32,407 nucleotides of DNA from Planctomycetota bacterium (lineage in GTDB: Bacteria; Planctomycetota; Planctomycetia; Gemmatales; Gemmataceae). Position numbers and translations under genes: made by a program. The DNA is taken from positions 1-32,407 of the forward strand of contig QWPF01000020.1 in NCBI GenBank assembly GCA_003671255.1, written 5' to 3'. This document shows, piece after piece, positions 14,408 to 22,504 of this stretch (position 1 is the stretch's first letter; every line of letters starts with the position of its first letter). The notes beneath the pieces are model-generated. The model was not told where the DNA came from. It saw only the letters and a program-made list of their open reading frames with translations, and did no database searches.

Positions 14408-16348
14408 ATGAAAATTATTAATGTTTTTACTGGCGGGTTTATGTCTGCAGTTTTTTTTGGCCTGCTGCTGTCTCCTATCTTAGGTGCCGACAAAAACGAT
14501 TCTTTAAAAAGCTCCTACGAAAGTGCTAAAAAAGATATATATTTTCTTGCCTCGGATGATTGCGAGGGCAGGGGCCCTTTAACCAAAGGGCTCGATCTTG
14601 CTGCAGATTACATCAGTCAGAAATTTAAGGCTGCGGGCCTGAAACCATTGGGCAAAGAAGGTTCGTACTTCCAACCTTTTAATATTTCAGGTGCCAAGCT
14701 TGATGAAAAACCCACGCTGGTGATCAAGTCTGAAAACTTTAACGCAGACACTAATTCTAAAAATAATCGCAGATTTAAGTTTGCTCACAGAACGCCTGCA
14801 GTCGTTAAACAAGACAAGACAGTTTCGCTTGAAGCAGGTAAAGATTTTGAAGCCATGGGCCTTTCCCAACCAGGAAAAGCTAGTGCGCCCCTTGTGTTTG
14901 CAGGTTTTGGCATGACGGTGGATGATGGGAAGAAATATGATGACTACGCAAAAATTGATGCCAAGGGCAAAATCGTCGTGGTTCTTCGGGATGCCCCAAA
15001 GTTCAAAGATGAGGCTAAAATATTTGACTCCAACGGGAAAAAAAGACAGTTGGCGTCACTTACCGAAAAGATTTTAAACGCTGAGAAACATGGCGCCTTG
15101 GCTGTTCTTTTTGTAAATGATCGTGATACCGCAAAGGATACTTCTGATGCTCTTCTACCTTTTAATCACACAGCCCTTGCAAGGAGTCCGGGGAAAATAC
15201 CCGCCCTTCATTTTTCGAGATCCAGCGCAAATGAATTAGTTACCTCGGTCACAGGTAAATCACTTGATCAAATTCAAAATCTCATTGAAGACGAAATGGT
15301 TTCCCAAAGTGCAAATCTTGATTCAATTACTGCAGATTTGGAAGTTAAACTTACCCGTGGTAAAGATGTTGTTCCCTTGAAAAATGTCGCAGGGGTTTTA
15401 GAAGGCAATGGCCCTTTGGCTAATGAAACGATTGTAATTGGTGCTCATTATGATCATCTGGGATACGGCGGTTCGGGCAGTCTTTCAGCGCAAAAGAAAC
15501 TGGCTATTCATCATGGCGCTGATGATAACGGGTCAGGTACCACAGGTATGCTTGAGTTGGTTCGTAGGTTTTCCGCTGTTAAAAACAGGCAGGGAAGAAG
15601 AATACTCTTCATGGCATTCAGTGGTGAAGAATTAGGGCTTTTTGGTTCTGCCCATTTTGCCAACAATCCATTGATTCCTTTAAATGAAATTGCTGTGATG
15701 GTGAATCTCGATATGATTGGCAGGCTTTCGAAGGATGCGGATACCAAGAAAGATAAAGTCCTGCTTGAAGGAACGGGGACAGCAGAAATTTTTGAGCCTC
15801 TTCTGGATAAGAAAAACACAGAGTCACAGTTTATATTTGTAAAGAAAAAAAGTGGATTCGGGCCAAGTGATCATGCATCTTTTTGCGAGAAGAAAATTCC
15901 CGTTCTCTTTTTCTGGACGGGGGTTCATCCCGATTATCATACCCCCTTGGATACTGCTGATAAAATCAACTTGGATGGATTGTTGAAGATTGTTGGGTTT
16001 GTTGAGAATATAGTCGTGGATCTTTCTCAGATCGAGAAAAAGCCTGTTTTTATCGAGGTTAAAGGCGGAACTTCACCAAGGCCCGCAGGCAATATGCCTA
16101 GGCTTGGTATTCGCCCTGGTTACTCTGATGAAAAGGATGGCGTTCTTGTTGAAGGTGTTTCCGATGGCGATCCCGCTGCCAAGGCAGGTATTAAAAAAGG
16201 AGATCGAATCATGGAAATCAGCGGGAAAAAAGTTGGTAACATAGAAACCTACATGCAAATCATGGCAGGTGAGAAAAAAGGTACAACGATTGATGTTGGG
16301 GTTGAAAGAGATGGTAAGAAAATGAAGATACCCGTCAAACTTGACTAA
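14408..16348 (+). CDS. Secreted M28 aminopeptidase with PA and PDZ domains
   Basis: A 646-residue exported peptidase. Signal peptide 1-27 (cleavage near ILGAD). A protease-associated insert lies at about 130-310, and the M28 catalytic domain at about 320-545. Zinc and catalytic residues are visible: AHYDHLG (H347), DDNGSG (D372, D373), GEELG (E407, E408), VNLDMIG and GPSDHASF. A PDZ domain closes the chain from about 565 (RLGIRPGYSD through PAAKAGIKKGDRI). This domain order is common in planctomycete M28 proteins, which release N-terminal residues from peptides outside the cytoplasm; the PDZ probably binds C-termini. AAGGA lies about ten bases before ATG. It ends nine bases from the convergent coiled-coil gene. 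Confidence 0.92.
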   Translation: MKIINVFTGGFMSAVFFGLLLSPILGADKNDSLKSSYESAKKDIYFLASDDCEGRGPLTKGLDLAADYISQKFKAAGLKPLGKEGSYFQPFNISGAKLDEKPTLVIKSENFNADTNSKNNRRFKFAHRTPAVVKQDKTVSLEAGKDFEAMGLSQPGKASAPLVFAGFGMTVDDGKKYDDYAKIDAKGKIVVVLRDAPKFKDEAKIFDSNGKKRQLASLTEKILNAEKHGALAVLFVNDRDTAKDTSDALLPFNHTALARSPGKIPALHFSRSSANELVTSVTGKSLDQIQNLIEDEMVSQSANLDSITADLEVKLTRGKDVVPLKNVAGVLEGNGPLANETIVIGAHYDHLGYGGSGSLSAQKKLAIHHGADDNGSGTTGMLELVRRFSAVKNRQGRRILFMAFSGEELGLFGSAHFANNPLIPLNEIAVMVNLDMIGRLSKDADTKKDKVLLEGTGTAEIFEPLLDKKNTESQFIFVKKKSGFGPSDHASFCEKKIPVLFFWTGVHPDYHTPLDTADKINLDGLLKIVGFVENIVVDLSQIEKKPVFIEVKGGTSPRPAGNMPRLGIRPGYSDEKDGVLVEGVSDGDPAAKAGIKKGDRIMEISGKKVGNIETYMQIMAGEKKGTTIDVGVERDGKKMKIPVKLD

Positions 16349-16357
16349 TCGTTCCGC

Positions 16358-17011
16358 CTATTTTCCTCCAAAGAGTTTGCCGAAAATGCTTTTGGTTGGC
16401 GCAGGTGGGGTTATAGGTTCCGTAACCTCGGATTCATTTTTCAGGCCACGCAGTGGTTCAGTGCCTGCATCGTGAAGCCTAGATTTTAAAGAATCGATTT
16501 TAGTTTTAAGTGATGAATCCTTGGCGTGCTTCTCGATTTCAATTTCGAGATCGGATCTTAACCTTTCCAAATCATATTTTTGCCTTGCCAGTTCTGCTCG
16601 CTCCCTGCTTGCCCGTATTTCTTCATCACACAATTGCATTTCCATCAATTTGATTTCCCTGCCCAAAATATCTTTTTTGGACTCCAACTCGCCAATACTT
16701 GCAGAAATATCGTTGCTGCCTTGTGTCTGGACTGGTTTTTCATTTGCAAAGTCTGTTCCGCCTGGTCCGTACAGCCTGTCTTCCAGTTCCGTAATAATCT
16801 TCTGGTATTCGAGGTTTTCGGTGTGCAGTTTTCGTATAGTCTCGGATTTTTCCTCTAAAAGTTGTTCCAGTTCGCTTTCTGGTATGGGCGTTCCAAACGG
16901 TTTGTTATTGTTGTCAGATAAATTTGAATTCGTAAGTGCTGCGTTCAATTCCAAGCACAATTTTTTCAATTTTTCGTTATCTTCTTTTAACTCAGTTATT
17001 TCGTCAGACAT
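16358..17011 (-). CDS. Coiled-coil protein of unknown function
   Basis: A 217-residue highly charged protein that I cannot assign to a family. Heptad-like runs appear at about 4-30 (TELKEDNEKLKKLCLELNA), 45-80 and 105-175 (rich in E, K, R and L), broken by a Gly/Pro/Asn-rich linker near 82-100 (YGPGGTDF). The tail ends TKSIFGKLFGGK, a short amphipathic Gly/Phe/Lys motif that could touch membrane or a partner. There is no signal peptide or membrane helix, so it is cytoplasmic. AAGGAAT precedes the ATG. It diverges from the LarA-like gene over a 204-base gap. Confidence 0.75.
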   Translation of the reverse strand: MSDEITELKEDNEKLKKLCLELNAALTNSNLSDNNNKPFGTPIPESELEQLLEEKSETIRKLHTENLEYQKIITELEDRLYGPGGTDFANEKPVQTQGSNDISASIGELESKKDILGREIKLMEMQLCDEEIRASRERAELARQKYDLERLRSDLEIEIEKHAKDSSLKTKIDSLKSRLHDAGTEPLRGLKNESEVTEPITPPAPTKSIFGKLFGGK

Positions 17012-17146
17012 TTTAATTCCTTACAAATTTTAAGGCAAACAATGATGTTTGGTTGCAAGCAATTCGATCCAAAGAGACCAAATTTCATCTTTGCTCGAAA
17101 ACCTTGTTTTAATAACTAAACAATGCAATATTAACTAGCATACGCC

Positions 17147-17174
17147 TTTTCCTCCATTTGTTCTATTATATAAT
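17147..17174 (+). promoter_or_regulatory. Promoter candidate for the LarA-like/ygfZ pair
   Basis: A perfect -10 hexamer TATAAT (17169-17174) with a poor -35 (TTTTCC, 17147-17152) at 16 bases. Transcription would begin about 35 bases before the start codon. The rest of the 204-base gap holds one short inverted repeat (17036-17051, CAAACA/TGTTTG) and nothing else I recognise. Confidence 0.4.
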
Positions 17175-17215
17175 GGTGTGTTCAGTTCAGCTCTTTTGGC
17201 GATTTACAGGAAAGA

Positions 17216-18415
17216 ATGATGAAGGAATTCAGTTTGGCATTTGCTTCTAAAGTCTGGGAATTTAAATTGCGCAAGGAACAAATTGCGGTCGAATTCCTGC
17301 CTAATCTGAGCCTCTCTCATGCAAATATCCCCGATTTAATTCGTAATGCATTATCTCAACCAGTTGGGTACCCCGAATTAAAACGGGCAATCACTCCGGA
17401 TGATCGCCTGGCCATTGTCTTGGTTGATCACTTCAATGGTTTTCTTGAAATTCTTATTTCAGTGCTAGAACACATTGCAGGGACTGGGGTTGCAATGGAA
17501 AATGTAACACTGGTTTGCCTTGCCTGTACGAATTCAGATTCTTGGGTGGATAATCTTCCTGACGAATTCAATGAGATTAAAATTGAAGTTCATAACCCTG
17601 ATAATAAAAAAGCCACAGCTTTTCTTACCTCCGCTGATGATGTTGGAATGCTTTATTTGAACCGGACCGTAATTGAGGCGGATCAAGTGGTGGTATTGGG
17701 CAAAAGGCAATATGACCCGTATTTTGGGATTTCCGGTGCAGAAGCTGATATCTTTCCCGCACTTGCGAATTCCGAGATGATATCAACTTGTTCGAAAGAA
17801 GTTCTGGGCGATGATGCTAATTCTGATTTGGGCAAACAGAAAGCACTTAAAGTTTCTTGGCTATTGGGCGCTCCCTATTATATTCAAATTATTGAGGGAT
17901 CAAACGCAAGTGTTGAGGAGATTTTTGCAGGTGCTGATCAAGCCAACAGGTTTGCTGAGAAAAGATTGGATGAAATCTGGAAACAAGACGCAACAAGCAC
18001 CTTTGATTTGGTAATTGCCCTAGTGGGTGGTGCAGATGAAAAAATTGGGTTTGTGCAGTTATGCAGGGCACTTGTTTGCGCAAAGCGAATAGTCAAAAAA
18101 AATGGAGCCATCGTTTTACTTGCCCAAGCTGAATTCAATCTCAACGATATTAAAAAACAACTCGAAATGAAATCCATAGGCAAGAGCGAAGCTGCTTTTT
18201 CCCTAGTGCCTCATCATTTAATCCGACATTGGGTTGATGCTGCCTCGCAGGGCAAAGTTTATGTTTCGACTTTTGAAGGCAAAGACGATATTGCTAGATT
18301 GCTTGCATTGCCCCTTCGTTCTGCCCAGGAACTTTGTGACTTGGGTTCAAAAGCAGATGGTGTGGCCATCATTCGCGATGCCCATAAGTCTTATATTAAT
18401 ATTAAGAAGCGGTAG
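17216..18415 (+). CDS. LarA-fold (DUF2088) protein without recognisable racemase residues
   Basis: A 399-residue protein (or 398 from the second ATG at 17219, better spaced from AGGA). The N-terminal domain matches lactate racemase LarA: DDRLAIVLVDHFNGF (62-76) stands where LarA has the D-H-T-R-P strand, NRTVIEADQVVVLGK (149-163) matches the N-R-x-V-x-E-A-D segment, and YFGISGAEADIFPALAN (169-185) matches G-F-S-G-G-A-K-x-I-x-P. The Arg after DH, the catalytic His of the ATG-x-H-R loop (here ACTNSD), the His before GFSGG and the Lys that tethers the nickel-pincer cofactor are all replaced. Lactate racemase activity is therefore unlikely. The ygfZ-like gene follows 27 bases later. Role unknown. 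Confidence 0.7.
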   Translation: MMKEFSLAFASKVWEFKLRKEQIAVEFLPNLSLSHANIPDLIRNALSQPVGYPELKRAITPDDRLAIVLVDHFNGFLEILISVLEHIAGTGVAMENVTLVCLACTNSDSWVDNLPDEFNEIKIEVHNPDNKKATAFLTSADDVGMLYLNRTVIEADQVVVLGKRQYDPYFGISGAEADIFPALANSEMISTCSKEVLGDDANSDLGKQKALKVSWLLGAPYYIQIIEGSNASVEEIFAGADQANRFAEKRLDEIWKQDATSTFDLVIALVGGADEKIGFVQLCRALVCAKRIVKKNGAIVLLAQAEFNLNDIKKQLEMKSIGKSEAAFSLVPHHLIRHWVDAASQGKVYVSTFEGKDDIARLLALPLRSAQELCDLGSKADGVAIIRDAHKSYINIKKR

Positions 18416-18442
18416 ATTGCATTTCCAAAGAGAGTTGTACAA

Positions 18443-19534
18443 ATGGAACAAAATAAAGACCTTGGTGATTTGATGATATCGCAGGGCGCAATATATGGCG
18501 AAGAAACTAAGCCCCCTCTATCTTTTGGCGATATTCAAAAAGAGTATGCCGCTGCTAGAACCAATGCCGTTGCCTTTGATATTTCGAACCGTTCTAAAAT
18601 CGAAATGACGGGTCCAGATGTTCCTGCGTTCTTGAATAATATTTGTACCAATCAGGTTGCAGATTTACCTTTAGGCGGCGGTTGCGAAGCTTTTCTTACC
18701 ACCGCTAAGGCTAAGGCTGTTGCTCACATTCGCGTATATCACATACTTCTTGCCGATGGCAGGCATGCTTATTGGGTGGATGGTGCACCGGGTCAGAACC
18801 GTAAAATTGAAGAGCATCTAGACCATTATTTAATAAGTGAACAGGTGTCATTTGCAGATAGAACCGCTGATTATGCACAATTTCTTGTGATGGGAGCAGA
18901 ATCTAGAGCGATCATTTCCAAGTTGATTCAGGAAGAAATTCCAGAGTTGGGGTTGCATCAGTTTTTAATTAGGCAATTGGAAGATGCAGGATCATGTCAG
19001 ATTCGTTTTGAACCTGATTTTAACATTCCTGCCTATGAAATCGTTTGTTTGAAAAGTCGTTCGGTTAGGGTTTGGAAGGCTTTAATTTCTCACGGTGTAA
19101 TCCCTGGCGGAACAGAAGCATTGGATATATTGCGTGTGGAAGCAGGGTACCCTGAAGCAGGAAAAGAAATAGAAGAAACTACATTTATCCCGGAATTAAA
19201 TCGGGCCGTGCAGGCGATTTGCTCCACCAAGGGTTGTTACCTTGGGCAGGAACCCATTGTTATGGCCCGCGATCGTGGGCAGGTCAACCGAATATTGTTT
19301 GGCTTGGTTTTAGAAAAAAGCATCGTCAAGCATGGCACTTTGGTTTTTCGGGATGGAAACGAAGTGGGTAGGGTGACCTCTTCGGTTTATTCTCCTTTAC
19401 TAAAGAAGAGTATTGCCCTGGTTTATTTGCGCAGGGGAAATCATGAATTAGGTACTAGTTTTGAGGTTGAATGTGAGGGGGTAAAGCAATCTGCAGTTTC
19501 CTGTTCGCTACCCTTTAATGACGGTTTGAATTAA
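18443..19534 (+). CDS. ygfZ: YgfZ/GcvT-like folate-binding protein
   Basis: A 363-residue protein of the GcvT/YgfZ fold. The YgfZ signature is present as KGCYLGQEPIVMARDRGQV (about 256-274), with the conserved Cys. The N-terminal part YAAARTNAVAFDISNRSKIEMTG and the NNICTNQVADLPLG loop match the aminomethyltransferase-like folate-binding domain. YgfZ proteins use tetrahydrofolate to support assembly or repair of some iron-sulfur clusters. It appears to be in an operon with the LarA-like gene. The last 27 bases overlap the 3' end of the convergent CPBP protease gene. Confidence 0.85.
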   Translation: MEQNKDLGDLMISQGAIYGEETKPPLSFGDIQKEYAAARTNAVAFDISNRSKIEMTGPDVPAFLNNICTNQVADLPLGGGCEAFLTTAKAKAVAHIRVYHILLADGRHAYWVDGAPGQNRKIEEHLDHYLISEQVSFADRTADYAQFLVMGAESRAIISKLIQEEIPELGLHQFLIRQLEDAGSCQIRFEPDFNIPAYEIVCLKSRSVRVWKALISHGVIPGGTEALDILRVEAGYPEAGKEIEETTFIPELNRAVQAICSTKGCYLGQEPIVMARDRGQVNRILFGLVLEKSIVKHGTLVFRDGNEVGRVTSSVYSPLLKKSIALVYLRRGNHELGTSFEVECEGVKQSAVSCSLPFNDGLN

Positions 19535-20536
19535 TAGCATTCCAAAAGCCAGGAAATTAAACCCCACATGAATGAATATTGGAGTGACAATATTCCCGGT
19601 TTTTGCAAATGCAATTCCCAAGCCCACCCCGAGTAGAGTCAAACCCACCGGTGAAGGCCATGCGAATGCGTGAATCATTCCAAAAAGCAGGGCAGTTGCA
19701 CCAATTGCAGCATGCGATTTGTTTTTTCTATTGATAATAAAAATTAATGCTGAAACTAAAAGGCTGAAAAGTAATGGCCCTAAAGCTTTGGTTATATGTA
19801 TTTGCAATTGAGAATCGTTTTCCATTGACCTATCACCCCAAGCGAGTGAAAAAGCCTTGTACCAATCAGCCCTGAATTGAAACACACTTAGAAAAATTGC
19901 ACATGAAATCGTAATAAGAACCCCGCTCTTTTTTGCCATGATCCACGGTTGGATAAATCCCCTGAATATTTGCTCTTCAAGGAGAGGCGCACCAACCACC
20001 GCAGAAAAGAAAAGCATGATCCACTCTAATGCTAATAGTTTTTGGTCAGCAAGTTGCGTCAACGGGTGATCTGTAACATTTTCTCCCGGGAGAAGAAGTT
20101 GAATTTTAACCATGAAAAATTGAAGTATATAAACAATGGGCACCAGTATAATGAGCCATGTGAATCCTTGTTTTATAGATGGAATCAGGCCGGTGTTTTT
20201 CCATCCCAGATCACTTTTGTTTAATCCAGTGTAGTTGCTGATTATCAAGGGGAACAGTAATGCAAGAAACGGTAATGTTAACCCAGAGGTCCATAAGTTC
20301 ATTCGGACTCTAAGCACTTTAAATTCTTCGGGATCGGAGTAATCTTTCGACTTGGCAACCATTTCTGCACCATATTGATTTTCCAAAAGATTGCTTTTCT
20401 GAATGACAAAAGGGATAAAAGAAGCCGCAAGTAAAAGCAATAACAGGCAGAGAGTAACCTTGGCTGGGGAAAGGTTTTCAAAACCGGTTTTTCCTGTGAA
20501 GGGTGAATTCGTAAGATGATCTAAGGAGTCATTCAT
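19508..20536 (-). CDS. CPBP-family intramembrane metalloprotease
   Basis: A 342-residue membrane protein with about eight hydrophobic helices. The three motifs of the CPBP (CAAX protease and bacteriocin-processing, Rce1-like) family are present: EEQIFR (E187, E188, R192), FGMIH (F285, H289) and HVGFN (H323, N327). The distance between the first two is about 97 residues, much more than the usual 30-40, with a polar loop at about 222-250 and an extra helix in between. Substrates of bacterial members are mostly unknown. The start codon is 58 bases from the divergent trpC start, with no clear ribosome binding site. Confidence 0.87.
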   Translation of the reverse strand: MNDSLDHLTNSPFTGKTGFENLSPAKVTLCLLLLLLAASFIPFVIQKSNLLENQYGAEMVAKSKDYSDPEEFKVLRVRMNLWTSGLTLPFLALLFPLIISNYTGLNKSDLGWKNTGLIPSIKQGFTWLIILVPIVYILQFFMVKIQLLLPGENVTDHPLTQLADQKLLALEWIMLFFSAVVGAPLLEEQIFRGFIQPWIMAKKSGVLITISCAIFLSVFQFRADWYKAFSLAWGDRSMENDSQLQIHITKALGPLLFSLLVSALIFIINRKNKSHAAIGATALLFGMIHAFAWPSPVGLTLLGVGLGIAFAKTGNIVTPIFIHVGFNFLAFGMLLIQTVIKG

Positions 20537-20594
20537 AAGGTTATGTAAGTAGTTGCAAAAATCAGGATTAGTGAAAGCCTATTTGGAAAGTACC

Positions 20595-21380
20595 ATGGAA
20601 ACAATTCTAGACAAAATAGTTGCAAGGAAGAAGGAAGAAGTTTTTCTAGGTAGGAAAAACATTCCAGAATCCGATCTTTTAAAGCGTTTGGGCAATGTTC
20701 CTCAACCCTGTTCTTTTTATGATGCGCTTGCCAATGCCCGCGGAATAGGGGTTATTGCCGAGATAAAAAAAGCTTCGCCGTCGGCAGGTGTTCTACGAGA
20801 AAGTTTTTGCCCTGCAACTATTGCCAAAGAATATGAATCCAGTGGAGTTGATTGCATAAGTGTTTTAACGGATGAACATTTTTTTCAAGGTAGCTTGAAA
20901 GATCTGCAAATCGTTTCTGACACTGTTAAAACACCTCTTTTACGAAAAGAATTTGTTATCGATTATTATCAACTTCTGGAAGCTAAGATTCATGGCGCAA
21001 GTGCTATTTTGTTTATCGCAGAGGTTCTACTTGGGGATGATTTAAAACATCTTGTGGGCGAAGCAATCAAGCTTGGACTTGAACCATTGGTCGAGCTTTA
21101 TGATGCGTGCCATTTAAGCAGAGTTCTTGACAGTGGCACCCGATTGGTGGGTATTAATAATCGTGATTTGCGGACTTTTGTAACAAGTCTGGATCATACT
21201 CTTGATTTACTTCCTAAAATTCCCAAAAGTTTTTTAGTGGTGAGTGAGAGTGGGATTCAGACCAACAAGGATGTTGAGAAGTTGAAGAACGCGGGGGCGA
21301 AAGCGATTCTTGTTGGTGAAACTTTCATGCGATCTGGAAATATTACATCGACTTTAAAAACACTCAAAGGGCTTGATTAA
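20595..21380 (+). CDS. trpC: Indole-3-glycerol-phosphate synthase
   Basis: A 261-residue TIM-barrel enzyme of tryptophan biosynthesis, closing the indole ring of CdRP. Start chosen at ATG 20595 (METILDKIVARKKEEV), with GGAAAG upstream; the frame continues 14 codons further but METILDKI is the usual family start. Motifs: EIKKASPSAG (56-65, catalytic Lys and phosphate-binding SPS), SVLTDEHFFQGSL, LLRKEFVIDYYQ, GINNRDLRTF and VSESGI. Full length. Other trp genes are not in the window. The downstream tilS begins four bases after the stop. Confidence 0.96.
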   Translation: METILDKIVARKKEEVFLGRKNIPESDLLKRLGNVPQPCSFYDALANARGIGVIAEIKKASPSAGVLRESFCPATIAKEYESSGVDCISVLTDEHFFQGSLKDLQIVSDTVKTPLLRKEFVIDYYQLLEAKIHGASAILFIAEVLLGDDLKHLVGEAIKLGLEPLVELYDACHLSRVLDSGTRLVGINNRDLRTFVTSLDHTLDLLPKIPKSFLVVSESGIQTNKDVEKLKNAGAKAILVGETFMRSGNITSTLKTLKGLD

Positions 21381-21384
21381 AAGT

Positions 21385-22410
21385 ATGAAGCCCCGTAGTG
21401 CAAATTCTCCTGTTCTCCTTGAAGTAAAGAATTTTCTTGCGAGTTGTAAGAATGTTGGCGCGGGGATCATTGTGGGGGTATCAGGCGGATCTGATAGTGT
21501 TGGATTAGTTCATGCATTGGCATGCCAGATTAAAAAAGACTCGGTTTCGAAGTTGATTGTTGCGCATGTTAATCATGCATCACGGGGCGCGGAAAACGAT
21601 GCAGATGAAGTGTTTGTTCGCCATTCTGTTGAGAAACTTCGGGAAGTAACCGATGCTCTGGTTGAATACAAAACGATCAAGCTGAACCCTGATGATTTGA
21701 ATGTTGGTGCTAGTTGGGAAAAAAACGCAAGACAGGCCCGCTATAAATGGTTTTCAGAAATCGCAATCGAAAGCAAGGTTAACTGGGTGTTTACCGCGCA
21801 TACTTCGAATGATCAGGCTGAAACGGTACTGATGCGAATTCTGCGTGGTACCGGTGTTCAAGGATTAGGGGGAATCAAACCAAAACGCTCATTGACAAAA
21901 GGTGTTGGATTAGGCAGGCCTTTACTTTTTTGTTCCAAAGAACAGATTTTTGATTACTTGCGAGGAAATAATATCGTCTGGCGCGAAGACCCTTCCAATC
22001 AGCAAACTCGATTCTTAAGAAATAAAATCCGACTTCATTTACTGCCCCTATTGAAGAGCGAATATCAGCCTGCCATTGAGCGCATCCTTGCTGGGCTTAG
22101 TGGGCATGTTCATGCATACGCTTCACTTGAAAAACGATTGGCACGAAAGATTGGGTTGAAACTTGAAAAGCCCCGGGTTCTGGATCAGGTTGTGCTTGAT
22201 AGGGCTGCGGTATCAATGGTTCCTGCTTGGAAATTATCACTTTTTCTTAGAAGTCTATTTGCAAGAGAATCATGGCCCACCGATGCCATTCATCATATCC
22301 AGTGGAAAAAAATTGCACAGAATATGGGCGTTGATGGTTATGAAGTGCATCTTGCGGGCGGTATAAGAATCCAATCGAACCGGTATACCGTGGTGCTTGG
22401 GCCCACTTAA
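21385..22410 (+). CDS. tilS: tRNA(Ile)-lysidine synthetase
   Basis: A 341-residue N-type ATP pyrophosphatase. The PP-loop SGGSDS is at 33-38, followed by AHVNHASRGAENDADE, TAHTSNDQAETVLMRILRGTG and VWREDPSN, all typical of TilS, which converts the wobble C34 of tRNA(Ile) to lysidine using ATP and lysine so that AUA is read. ATG 21385 chosen; an in-frame TTG at 21373 overlaps trpC. The C-terminal part is shorter than in E. coli TilS, with only the substrate-binding helical domain visible. Cotranscription with trpC is likely. Confidence 0.95.
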   Translation: MKPRSANSPVLLEVKNFLASCKNVGAGIIVGVSGGSDSVGLVHALACQIKKDSVSKLIVAHVNHASRGAENDADEVFVRHSVEKLREVTDALVEYKTIKLNPDDLNVGASWEKNARQARYKWFSEIAIESKVNWVFTAHTSNDQAETVLMRILRGTGVQGLGGIKPKRSLTKGVGLGRPLLFCSKEQIFDYLRGNNIVWREDPSNQQTRFLRNKIRLHLLPLLKSEYQPAIERILAGLSGHVHAYASLEKRLARKIGLKLEKPRVLDQVVLDRAAVSMVPAWKLSLFLRSLFARESWPTDAIHHIQWKKIAQNMGVDGYEVHLAGGIRIQSNRYTVVLGPT

Positions 22411-22492
22411 TTAATGCGATCCTTCAGGAATATTACTGAAACTTCTTTGCGCATTGATAGAATTTGGCTTATTGGAATTAACTTTATTTATC

Positions 22493-22497
22493 GGGGG
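22493..22497 (+). promoter_or_regulatory. Ribosome binding site deciding a GTG start for purH
   Basis: GGGGG followed by ATA, seven bases before GTG 22505. It chooses this start over the TTG at 22454, which would add 17 hydrophobic residues not expected in PurH. Confidence 0.6.
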
Positions 22498-22504
22498 ATA
22501 TGCC

